Shown: positions 9,417 through 19,978 of the stretch, in pieces | How positions within the stretch are numbered: the first letter of the stretch is position 1 | Layout: every line of letters begins with the position of its first letter | Source of the DNA: Didymodactylos carnosus | Lineage: Eukaryota; Rotifera; Eurotatoria; Philodinida; Philodinidae | DNA length: 21,047 nucleotides | Assembly (NCBI GenBank): GCA_905250885.1 | Contig: CAJNOQ010003202.1 | Span: 1 to 21,047, forward strand | Direction: 5' to 3' | Position numbers and translations under genes: made by a program | Notes under the pieces: generated by a model | Database searches by the model: none | Told to the model about the DNA's origin: nothing | Seen by the model: only the letters and a program-made list of their open reading frames with translations

Positions 9417-12400
9417 TCATACACCAATATTTCTTGGACTAGATAAATCATCGGATGACCAGGTTAATTTAGGTAAACTAGATGGTGGCTAAATGAATTA
9501 AAGTAAACTATAAAAGTTAAATACAAAAAGATAAATGAATTAACATACCAATGAACAGGCTCTTGCTGCTTGTTGAAGAACAAATATTGAATATTGTGTT
9601 AATGGCGGAAATATTGAACTCAGATTAGTTAAAAAGCGATATGTGCGACAGAAGAAACGTATACGAGATTCAAATGGCAACACTGAAATAAATAAATATT
9701 GATCTAATATAGTGATAATTGAAGTTCTATGTAAATATTTAATGATAAGCACTCGTATTTTTAGACTATAAAATGTATACTAACTGAGCATTTTCTGCTC
9801 AATAAAATACCTCGTAGTAAAGTCGCATAAACTTGTAATGATAATTTAGTCACTAATAATGCACGTTTAATTGGATAAAATTGTGCCAATTCAGTAATTA
9901 GTTCAAATGCAAATATCTAAAAAGATAAAACTGAATTATAAAGAACAAACATAGCATTAATTCATACCTGTTTGTTTAAATCGTTACTGGATAACATTTG
10001 TGGTATAAAATCTAAACATATATGCGCTGATGGTACACTATAAATCATGGGTTTTATTAATTGTGATTCATAACCCTTGAGCGAAATAAGAAATTGAATA
10101 GATATATACATTGACAAGAGCAAAGATTTGTTACCTGTAGATGAACAAGTTTAGCTAAAACGGGATTCGATATGAACATTTGATGAATAAATGAACATAT
10201 AACGCCTTGTAGTTCACGACAAGCGGCAGAAGAGGCTATCTAAACAATAACAACAAAAATTAATATCCTTCAACGGAATTACACACAAGTTTACATTTGA
10301 CAAGCAAGAAAATCTCATTTACTTGAGATATATCACCCAATAGAGCAGATTATTTAACAATACCTTGTCATATTCATCTAGAGCATCTAACAATATTTGT
10401 ATAACTAATCCTTCTTGTGCATGTATTAGCGATTCTTTTAATTGTTCCGGTTTAAGATCGTTAATTCGAATCAAATCTAAAAAAATAGACGGACAGATAA
10501 AAGCACACCAAATAAATCTTTTAACTTTTGTTAATGGCAGGACTTATACAATAAAAGTTTCTGTTTTATCATAAATTGCAGCTAAACTCATTTCTTTTTA
10601 TTTTATTTTTTATTAATTTTTTAAAATTAAATTAAATTAAGAAATGATTTTAGCTGCAATTTATGATAAAACAAATAAATCTTGCTTTCATTGTTACCTG
10701 CTGATTGCTGTTGCTGCTTAAGATTGATAAATCGATCAAATTGATATCGACTAGCAATTAATAATTCGCGCATAATAAATAATATTATTTGAATAATTGG
10801 AGAATAACTAAAAAGGAGTATACAACATTAATCTGATATTTAAATGATAAAAGATAAAATTTGCCCGAACATGGATCAACACCTCATTTTAATGAGAAAT
10901 GTTTTTTATATAAACTAACATCACTGAAAAAGTTTCATCTGCAGAAATTATTGTAAAATAAAACAGTTTGTGAAACCTACTTTGTTAAAACTTTTTCATA
11001 AATCCTTGCGTTAACCGCGGATGTGGTCAAAAATCAGTATGAATTTTGACCAATGGAAGGATATGCTTATCTTAATATTAACTTTTTACAAAAAATTTGT
11101 GTTTGTAACAGGAGAGTGAGAAGACTCAAGCAATGATGTGTGTATTATAAAGTTGAAGAAATATTAAGGTTGTCATACTTGTACAATGAATGTGGAAAAC
11201 GTAAAAGACAATTTGGATCCGAACATAAACTATCGTATGTCAAAGATGAATTCTTCAACAAAACACGAGCGGTTTTTAATGTTAATCTAGATAAAAGAAA
11301 AAGAAATACAAGTTCATGCTTCAATGAAATAAGTAAAACATACTGTTGTCCGCTAACAGCATAAGCTCTAAACCATAATCGACGCCATTGTTCAGCTTGT
11401 TTTCGGCTAATACCATTTTCAAGTGTATTTGCCAATACATCCAGTAATAATTGGTCATCTTGTGGATGAAAACGATCTAAAAAATCAAATTAACAATCAA
11501 AGATATTTGAAAGTTTTCAGTTTTCAAAGTGAAGTACCTGCTTCAAGATAAAGTACGTGATCAGCCAAGAATACATACGGAAATTGTTCCATCATCAATC
11601 TAAAGACATAATTGAAGGTGAAATGTTGAAAAAAATTGTTCTAGTAGGTACAAGTTTGACTCTATAAGCTAGAAAAAGTTTGTCTAACATCGTATGTAGC
11701 AGCATTATTTCATGTTTAAACATTCATCACATTCATCACTTCTTATCATATCTACCTTCCTAATTGTGGTGCAATCGAACTATAATTTTCATCTGTCAAT
11801 TTTATGGCTAAATATGGCATAGGAATAAGATCAAATAATTTTCTTGGATAACGCTGAATATTTGTCGATGTTGGTATTATTTTTAAAACTTGTTCATCGT
11901 ATGATAATAAATAGAGCAATAACAACGTTTTTGTTGTTATTAATGTTATTTTTGGATTATCATTAAAGAAATCTTCAATATCTTTCGAATAGATAGGATC
12001 TAAATGCCATGGATAATCTTGTCTTAGACACGCACGAACATATTCATTTATAAGAGTTAACATGATTGGATGAACAGGTTCGACACATAACAAAATTTGA
12101 TCATAAATCCATTTATTCATATTGACATGATGTAAATTACAAGAGCCAGAGGAGAGTAGATGACAAATAAAATGAGCAGGTAAAAATGCATGAGAAGACT
12201 GTTTTGATGTACTCAAATTTTTTGTTACAGGTATTAATGGAAAACGTTGAATTAGAATATCTGTTGTAAATACTGTTTGAGTTAATAAATTACGTAAATG
12301 AGTAAATGTTCCCGGACGAATAACACAATTAAAGCCAAGAGTATTTGATACTATGGCATTCAGAGGCTAGAAAATATATGAAATTAATAATCATTTTAAA

Positions 12401-14972
12401 TGACATTTAATAATCTACCTACCTCAAGATAATTTGCCGAACAAAATATTCCAATCATTAATAATTTTTCTGATACATCTTTTTCTAATGAATGTTTTAA
12501 CCATTGTATAACTGTTTGTTCAACACTTTCAATTAATGTTGGTACTATCATTAGAAATGATAGTGCCAACGTTATGTTTGACATTGATGTGAGTATCATT
12601 AATAATTGAGATAATTCTGACTGTGTAAATCTTAATAAAAAAACAGAAATAATTAGTCTATTATGATTATTTTACTTCATTTCTTCATTCTAGATTAGTG
12701 AGAGAGGCGAGTATATCTCTTCTTACTTGACATCACAATGAATATGTAAAATGCCGCATATTTTTAATATTGTTGGTGCTAAATTTGTTTGTTTTTTATA
12801 GAATGTAAACAATTTAGTTAATAATGTTCTGATAAGTTCTTGATGATTATGTTGTTTCATATATTTATTAAACCAATGACGATGTTTAATATCTGTTAGA
12901 ACACTAGTTAAAATATTCACTGTTGATTCATCAAATAATTCTAATAAAATAAGTAATAGAGTTTTTCGTTGAAAACATAATCTTAATATTCTATTTTTAT
13001 AATTTGGATATAATTTAACATAGGTTAATACTAATTGATATCGAGCATGATCTATTTCAGTGGCTGCTGTTCCACATAGAGATGATGATGTTCGAACCAC
13101 TGTTTCAATTAATGTCAAACTAATTGAAGGAATATTCAATAGAAGACGGAAAAGATAATAGTAGCCATATTTACTGTGCAATAATTGTGGAACAAATGTC
13201 TCAAATTTGAATAATGATGATAATTCAAGTAATAATATACACATTAAATCACCTTAATTAGTAAAACAAAATGATTAATCAATGTGGCAAACAAATCCGG
13301 AAATGAAATCATTTTTTTACTTTTAAAAATTGGGCGATCCAAGAAGTATAATTAATTTTTTCTTACATTAAAATATAAAACTGAATGATTTCTAGTATCG
13401 ACTCTTGTTAAGAAAAAAATTGACCATTTTACATAAAAGTGATGTGGAAAGAACATACAGTAGTCTATAAACATACAATTGTCCTTCTCAAAGAGACTGA
13501 ACGACTAATTTTACGAACGACAGTCATTTTTAACATTGTGATGTGAGTCATTCAAAAACAAACAAGGAATTAAAATTCGTTTTAAAACATTCTTTTAACT
13601 TGAAAAACATAATTTATAAACTATTTACACAAAATTTTAAGATTAAGTTTCAGAAGAGTCAGAGTTTCGATCAAATATGGATTGATAATAATGAAACATC
13701 TGTAGTACACCTCGCGCGAGGAGCTAACGATCATCTTCTCAATCATGATATACACATCAATCTTATTCAAAAATAGAATCATGGATCTTCGTATTCATTC
13801 AGTACAAACTTTGAAGAAAATCCTCAAGGTGTATTAGAATTATCAAAAACATAACTATTTTTGGAATACTAACCCCTTCCCCCCCCCCTCACATTAGAAG
13901 CCCAGTCTGGCAAGAAATTTTTTGAAAATTTCCTCTGCCTCCATCGGGTACTTTTTGAGAAAATTTTCCTTTCTTACGGGACATAATAGAAGCCCACTGG
14001 GCTTCTAATGTGGACGGGGGTTTAATCCAAAATATTAAAAGTGACCGTCGATCGTAAAGTAACTATAATTTTTTAATCACATAGATAGAAAACAATTGAA
14101 TGATGTGGCTGAGTTCGACAGCTTCTATCGAAATCTATAACTGAAAGTGATCAATTCTCATTGGATTTCTTAAGCTGAGCAATAAGAGTCAATACTTGAA
14201 ATTTGCACAATTGACAGTTGACATTTAGTGCTGCATTCTGATGTAAGAAGAACTAGATTATATTCTTAGAATTTAGAGACATTTGTATTTTGGTGAAAAA
14301 CTAGCAAAGACAGCATTTTATTTCAAAAATCCATGGAGCAAAAACGACTAAAACTTCGTACCCATACTAACCATTATGATTTCTATTACAGATGTTACAT
14401 CACTTTTATGGCGTACTATAGGCTGATTAATATATTTTCGTTTACGTTTTACGACGTGTTTATATTTTTCACTCACCTAAGTATTCCATGTATGTTTGAT
14501 CATCAAATAGCTGTTGCTCTTGTTGTTGGTTTGTTTTACAATATGGACACTTTGTCGTTTTTGTTCCACTTGATGATACTAATAATAAACTTGTTACAAT
14601 CAAACAGCGTTCTTGAACTGTTGCTTGTCCAAATTCAGATGTATCTATTGACGATGGATTATTTGATTTTAATCTTGCTCGTTGTAATTTTTTTGATTCG
14701 TGACTGATTGCTTGAAAATTACAGTCGAGTAATTGAATAACATCATCTGTCTGATTAAAACGATTTATTATTTTAACTAAATAAGCTGATTGAAGAATAC
14801 GATGACTTTTTGGAATTTTTTGCATGGCTAACCATGTTAAGGATGGTAATAACAAACGGATTTGATCATCAGATAATTGAGTAGATAAAGCATAAGGATC
14901 GGACGTGTATAAAAGCTCGACAAGCCGTGGATCACAGGAATAATCACCAGAAATGAGTGGAGATGTTGACAT
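9417..14972 (-). CDS. INTS2: Integrator complex subunit 2 (INTS2), 13 exons
   Basis: Exons in transcription order: 14972-14477, 13252-12727, 12630-12423, 12366-11756, 11599-11538, 11476-11344, 10807-10698, 10476-10364, 10239-10135, 10075-9968, 9916-9811, 9682-9549, 9488-9417; 927 residues. Every junction is GT...AG with matching phase. INTS2 is a scaffold of the nuclear Integrator, which processes snRNA 3' ends and attenuates RNA polymerase II transcription. Recognition rests on collinear conserved blocks along the whole protein: RLLLPSLTWLAMQKIP near the N terminus; NTLGFNCVIRPGTFTHL and IPVTKNLS; FICHLLSSGS with MNKWIYDQ and VHPIMLTLINEYV; LLLLYLLSYDE; then C-terminal CRELQGVICSFIHQMFI, NPVLAKLVHLQGYESQL and SAHICLDFIPQML. 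It is shorter than the roughly 1200-residue vertebrate protein. Exon 12 could also end at an in-frame TAA just after TTG, but a GTATGT donor there plus a 60-nt intron and a 24-codon last exon fit better. A lone CPYC (142-145) is present. Intron 1 is 1224 nt and intron 6 is 536 nt. Confidence 0.93.
10563..10672. mobile_element. fold-back element in INTS2 intron 7, 34-bp arms
   Basis: 10563-10596 and 10639-10672 are inverted repeats with one mismatch in 34 (GTTTTATCATAAATTGCAGC...). The 42-nt loop is nearly pure A/T. It makes up half of the 221-nt intron, in a gene whose other introns are often about 60 nt, so it is probably an inserted MITE or an intronic hairpin. Confidence 0.75.
10808..11343 (-). 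other. INTS2 intron 6, 536 nt, no internal gene seen
   Basis: Long relative to the neighbouring introns. Bounded by donor CA|GTATGT and acceptor TTTTTAG. Frames inside it (for example 11140-11364 on +) are chance or shadow the INTS2 exon; no structured repeat was noticed. Confidence 0.6.
13253..14476 (-). other. INTS2 intron 1, 1224 nt, with a MITE-like insertion
   Basis: Donor TTAG|GTGAGT at 14476 and acceptor TTAAG at 13253 restore phase (TTA G|GT GAT: Leu-Gly-Asp), matching the family alignment across the junction. Besides the inverted-repeat element at about 13869-14025 it contains a 77-codon plus-strand frame at 13543-13776 with no recognisable similarity. Confidence 0.75.
13869..14025. 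mobile_element. MITE-like element with C-rich terminal inverted repeats
   Basis: CACATTAGAAGCCCAGT (13888-13904) is exactly inverted at 13996-14012. Outside this the arms continue as a run of C on the left (ten Cs at 13877-13886) and GGGGG on the right, bounded by CTAACCCC and GGGTTTAA. The right arm itself contains a near-palindrome, TAGAAGCCCA-C-TGGGCTTCTA. The interior of about 90 bp is non-coding. Ends and target duplication (TA or TAA) are not certain. Confidence 0.65.
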
Positions 14973-16048
14973 TTTGAATATCTAAAATTCAGACAATTGC
15001 ATTCAGTGAAAAATGTTCTTATAGTGACTTGTGAATGTTCAAAGAAGTGATAAAAAAGTTTTACTATAAATTTAATAAAAAATTGAGCCTAAGTCAGACG
15101 GTATACTAAAGTTGGCAATGAGACAACTTCACTACGTCTATTCTTTGATCCATAGCTAGCATGGAGAAAGCACCTTAAGATCCTTTGGACTCCTCAAAAT
15201 CGTTGATTATAGCTCTAAGCTTGTCTCATCCTGCGAACGAAGATATTTAGCCGTCAATGGATAGATATTGATTCCTTCACGGCACTCCTCCACCGTATAT
15301 ATCATATCGAAAGAACGAAACAAATGTTAATTTTTTTAAATCTCTACCACTTCGTACGGACGGATGCTAGAGTTTTCCGTTTTTTAATTTTAGCGTGTTG
15401 TATAAGCCACGTAAACTATGAATAAGAGGCTACTGCATAGTTGTACATGTCTACCAGTTTTACCTTTGAACCTAATGGCCTTTGTTTGCAAGCTTTTAAT
15501 CTTCAACTCAGAATTTTTGAAGCAGAATTTTTAACGGTGATGCTACACTTCTTCAGGTACCAGCTGACAAAATAACTGAGTAAATAAAAAGTCGGTATCG
15601 GTACCGAATTATTGAATGCCATTCTTCTATTCACCTATCCTTAATTATTCACATCATTATCTGATTGGTGACATACGAACCAGTCAACGTTTACTGGTTA
15701 GCACTTAAGAGTGAGAAAAAAATAAAAAGCTTCTGTAAATTAAAAAACATAAAATGTTTGTATTGATGAATGATGAAAGACTTTCACAGAAATTCAGTGA
15801 CATAGACTTTTCATTCATCTGATAGAGTCTAGACCCTCGTATGATTTGAAATTTAAAGGACTTATACTTTTTTTCTAGTATATTACAATCTATGTACTAA
15901 AACAGTCTACAGAATTAAACAGAACTAAATTTTGCCGATTTACTTGCAAAGCTAGTACTATTCGGATAGGTTTGATGTTGTAGAGTACTTAGCTGTGTTG
16001 CATTTATCCTGTATCTTTGTTAAGCGATAACTGACCTATTCATTCTAG
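14973..16048. promoter_or_regulatory. shared upstream region of divergent INTS2 (-) and TYW1 (+)
   Basis: The two genes are transcribed away from each other with 1076 bp between start codons, so this interval must hold both promoters. On the minus strand an acceptor TTTTAG at 14983-14982 lies 9 nt before the INTS2 ATG; on the plus strand TTCTAG ends at 16048, immediately before the TYW1 ATG. No TATA box or other core element could be assigned confidently; a small palindrome, TCGGTATCGGTACCGA, spans 15592-15607. Confidence 0.55.
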
Positions 16049-19000
16049 ATGATTGACTTATATGTACTTGCTGCCGGTTCGGCATTGACAGGAATATTAT
16101 TCAATTGTGTTATTGGTTTGTATTTTTCGTCACTTTATATCCTGTCATCTCCATGTGACTTCTTTTAGGAACTACTTCCGAAGGTCTTTCGTCAACTTGG
16201 CATTATGCAACCTTGTCGTTCTATTCGGTTGTATTTGTATTATTTTCAGTGCTGACTATTTTTAAACGATTTGTAAGTATTTTGTCGTCAACTTGTTCAG
16301 GTTATGGTATAGAATTTCGCATTAAACGATAAAAATTCCGTCATTAGATTCATTGCTTTGTCTATTTAAAGAACGGCGATGACTGAAATTGTATTTGTTG
16401 CGAAACTTTTCCAACTAGTTCACATATCGATTCTATTACACACGCAATCTTTTCCATTTTCGATTTCACTTTCGCTTTTTTTTTTGATTTTAGTTCAGTA
16501 CCGGCAAGAAAATAGTAGAAAAAGCATCGACTGAAAATAAAACTGAAAACGATACAATTTCAGTTGTTTACGGAACAGTTAAAGGAGCATCAAAGGTAAG
16601 ACTTACTTTTTATTTGTTCTTGTTCTTTACAAATAGAAGAATATCTATTTAGAAATTTGCCGAACTAACTTATGAGCAGCTTATACAGAATGGTCTGTCA
16701 GCAAATATTTATGATATGAAAGACATTAGTGATCCAGAAGATTTTCTCAATACCCAGGTAATTGATCTCTTGAAATGTAGTGTTTTACAACTATCAACTA
16801 ATATATTTGTTCTTCTTGTATCCAGGCAAAGCATTCAAAAACAATGGTGATATTTATTTCAACATACGAAGATGTTACACCACCTTTGTCAGCAAAATGG
16901 TTTTATTCTTATGTAAAAGAAGCAGCATATGATTTTCGAGTATCGAAAGATCAATTAAATAAGTTAAAATACTCCATATTTGGATGCGGAAATAGTTTAT
17001 ACGATACAAATTTCAACAAAGTAAATTATGAACAAAATATAGATTTGTATATGCTTCCATTTGTCTCAATTCGTTTCTATAGTTAACGTTTGACATCTAG
17101 CATAGTATGTTTCCTATGTTTAGATCGCAATAAATCTTGATGAGTATTTACATGAACTAGGAAGTACAAAGATTTTATCAACTGAGCTTGCTGATGAAAA
17201 TACGATTCAAAGTCCATATGGAGGTATGATTGTAAAATCTTTGTGTTGATTTATATCAGGTGTGTATTGATACACGTATGTCGAATTTAGGTCTCGAAGG
17301 TCATTATTCCAAGTGGATAAATGCCTTGATGACTACTCTACAAAATAAATGTGATTCACCTGCAACGTTAATAGGAACAAAGGATGTGCACTGTAAAAAT
17401 CCTGAATCATGCGATTGTAAAACGAATGAAGAAAATGCCGAATGTAACAATGATAAAGAAGACGCAGACGGCTCAGTAAGAAAAGAAAGTTTTTTTATTC
17501 TATGATATTATATTGTATGGTTTATATGATTAAAGGCTGAACAACAATATGAAAGTGATGATGAAGGTGCTGGCGGCTGCAAAGATTCAAGTGCAGATAT
17601 TATGGATTTAGAAGATATGGGTCATTATGTTTCTACAGCACCATTAAAAAATGTAGGAAATGGAAATTCTGTTATTGCTGAAATTTTTTTATCAAACATT
17701 GGAATTTATTTTTATTTTTTGTGTTTCAGACTGTTTCGGAATCAAATGGAACAAAAGAAATGATAACACCACTAATTCGACAATCATTAGAAAAACAAGG
17801 CTATAAATTAATTGGTAGTCATTCGGGAGTTAAAATATGTAGATGGACAAAGGTATAAAATCACTTCTAACATATGTGAGAAAGTAGAAGACTTGTCGAG
17901 CCGAGTGAAGAAGCTCTTTTTCTTAATATAAGCAGTCATGACATTGAAGTTTTGTTTAGTCAATGTTACGTGGTCGAGGCGGTTGTTATAAACATACATT
18001 TTATGGAATTGAAAGTCATCGTTGTATGGAAACAACGCCAAGTTTGGCATGCGCAAATAAATGTGTGTTCTGTTGGAGGTAGGAAAATCATAAAATTATT
18101 TTCTATTTGTTATAATTTAAATTTTTCAATCTAGACATCATACAAATCCTGTTGGAACATCATGGCAATGGAAAACAGATGATGCTGAAACGTTATATAA
18201 TGGCGCTACTCAAAATCATTATAAAATGATTAAAGAATTTCGAGGTGTACCCGGTGTGTTACCAGAACGATATGCTGAAGGTAAATAATGTCGATTCACT
18301 CTATTTGTACATTTTATTTTATATAATTTTTTAGCTATGAAAATTCGTCATTGTGCATTATCGTTGGTTGGTGAACCAATTATGTATCCTCATATAAATG
18401 AATTAATATCGAAATTACATAAAAATCAAATAAGTACATTTTTGGTAACAAATGCTCAATTTCCAAAAGAGATCGAGACGTTAGAACCAGTTACACAACT
18501 CTACGTTAGTGTTGATGCATCAACAAAAGAAACATTGAAAAAAATTGATCGACCATTGTTTAAAGATTTTTGGGAAAGATATTTGGCTAGTTTAAAAGCA
18601 TTAAAATCAAAAGTACGTAAATTTTAATAATAAAGTTGTTTTAAAAGTAAGAATTAATAGATGGAAAAAATAACTTTATCTATATGATAGTTTTGTAGTG
18701 AATGAGCATCTTTTACAAAATTTAATATATATACGTGTATATATTGACTCATTTATTCATGTTGTATGTGCTCTTTGTTTAAAATACTCATTAACTGCTA
18801 AAAAAATGAGAGAAAACAAATGGGAGTGATATTGAAGTATCGTAGAAAATAATTAATAAAACGAAATTTTGTAGATTATTTTTGTTTTAACCTAGCTTCT
18901 GTTTGAAATTTCAGGGTCAACGAACTGTTTATCGTTTAACATTAGTAAAAGGTTATAACACTGAACAAATTGAACAATATGCAAATCTTGTCGAATTAGG

Positions 19001-19538
19001 TGATCCAGATTTCATTGAAGTTAAAGTATGTATTGTTGACAGAAGAATTCAATATGTTTGATTTTATTCATTTGTGTATATTTAGGGAGTCACTTATTGT
19101 GGTGAATCAAATGCGAGTACTTTAACATTAGCAAACGTTCCATGGCATGATGAAGTTATTGAATTTGTTAAATTATTATGTGAACGTCTACCACAGTATG
19201 ATATTGCTTGTGAACATGAACATTCAAATTGTCTCCTATTAGCACATAAAAAAGTATATATTATCTCAAAACTTTGTCTGAGAGAAAATTAAAACATCAT
19301 TTTCTTTTTTCATTTTCAGTTTCAAATTAATGGTATTTGGCATACATGGATTAATTATGAAAAATTTCATGAACTTATCCAGCGTTATTTGGATTCAAAT
19401 AAAACGGAATTATTTACATCTCTAGATTATGTCAGTGAAACACCGAAATGGGCCGTTATCGGTTCAGAATCAAGAGGATTTGATCCGAATGATACGAGGT
19501 GGCATAGAAAAAGTAAAAAAGATATTTCTGGTTGTTAA
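16049..19538 (+). CDS. TYW1: S-adenosyl-L-methionine-dependent tRNA 4-demethylwyosine synthase TYW1, 15 exons
   Basis: Exons: 16049-16115, 16169-16272, 16494-16595, 16653-16757, 16826-17020, 17124-17223, 17291-17475, 17536-17652, 17730-17852, 17960-18078, 18135-18280, 18335-18612, 18915-19025, 19086-19253, 19320-19538; 712 residues, close to the vertebrate length of about 730. The enzyme condenses N1-methylguanosine-37 of tRNA-Phe with pyruvate carbons to form the tricyclic core of wybutosine. Two hydrophobic segments (about 3-23 and 35-54) suggest an N-terminal membrane anchor. A flavodoxin domain follows (about 80-225; [15 protein letters not shown] phosphate-loop region, [25 protein letters not shown]). 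An acidic, Cys-containing linker (about 250-330) leads to the radical-SAM core with the [4Fe-4S] triad C397-x3-C401-x2-C404 (CANKCVFC), then [46 protein letters not shown] and CEHEHSNC, ending KDISGC. Start chosen as the ATG directly abutting an acceptor; the next in-frame Met is inside the flavodoxin domain. Confidence 0.95.
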
Positions 19539-19644
19539 CAAGCAAAATAAGCTTCGTTCTTCTATCTCATTGTTTCTGTTTTTTTTAAGCAATTGTTATT
19601 TTTGCTTTTTCTATTAAACATATTTGTAAACAGATCGTTTTTGT

Positions 19645-19677
19645 AATAAAAAAAAAACCATTACAAAGTTGAATAAA
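19645..19677 (+). terminator. two AATAAA polyadenylation signals for TYW1
   Basis: AATAAA at 19645-19650 and again at 19672-19677, just over 100 nt after the TYW1 stop. They suggest that TYW1 ends well before the UBA5 acceptor at 19962. Confidence 0.55.
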
Positions 19678-19950
19678 CTTTTTATTTAGATTTCAACTTG
19701 CTGACCGTACATTCATCTCGATGAGATGACATTTCTCAAACATAACTAATTGGTGTTTCGCTCTAATGAATAGAGCTCTATGAATCCACGTTCTTTCAGG
19801 CAGGAGTCGTATAAGACACACACGGTGAATACAGAGCAGAATTCAAAAATTTTTTCTCTTTGGTCTCATAAAGGTCCGGAATCGGATACGCAAAACGATT
19901 TTTGTTTTTGAAAAATATTTACTGCCTTCCGTGTATTTTTCATATTTACT

Positions 19951-19962
19951 CGTTCTCTTCAG
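19951..19962 (+). promoter_or_regulatory. probable 3' splice acceptor in front of UBA5 (trans-splice or 5'UTR intron)
   Basis: CGTTCTCTTCAG ends at 19962, 16 nt before the UBA5 ATG at 19979. It matches the acceptor style of the internal introns. Confidence 0.55.
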
Positions 19963-19978
19963 AAAACACTGTCCAACA

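Noticed and set aside
13543..13776. 77-codon plus-strand frame inside INTS2 intron 1
   Set aside because: Needs a GTG start, low-complexity, no similarity recognised, no splice partners; chance frame in an intron.
14333..14707. 124-codon hydrophobic plus-strand frame
   Set aside because: Mostly antisense to INTS2 exon 1, which has strong family similarity; hydrophobicity comes from the complementary codon bias.
17808..18056. 82-codon minus-strand frame
   Set aside because: Antisense to TYW1 exons 9 and 10, which encode the radical-SAM cysteine motif.
18722..18745. Near-palindromic ATATATAC-GT-GTATATAT in TYW1 intron 12
   Set aside because: Alternating AT dinucleotides make this trivial in AT-rich DNA.
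19538..19962. TYW1 and UBA5 as an operon
   Set aside because: Same strand and a possible trans-splice acceptor, but a gap of over 400 nt and two AATAAA signals between them favour separate transcription units.
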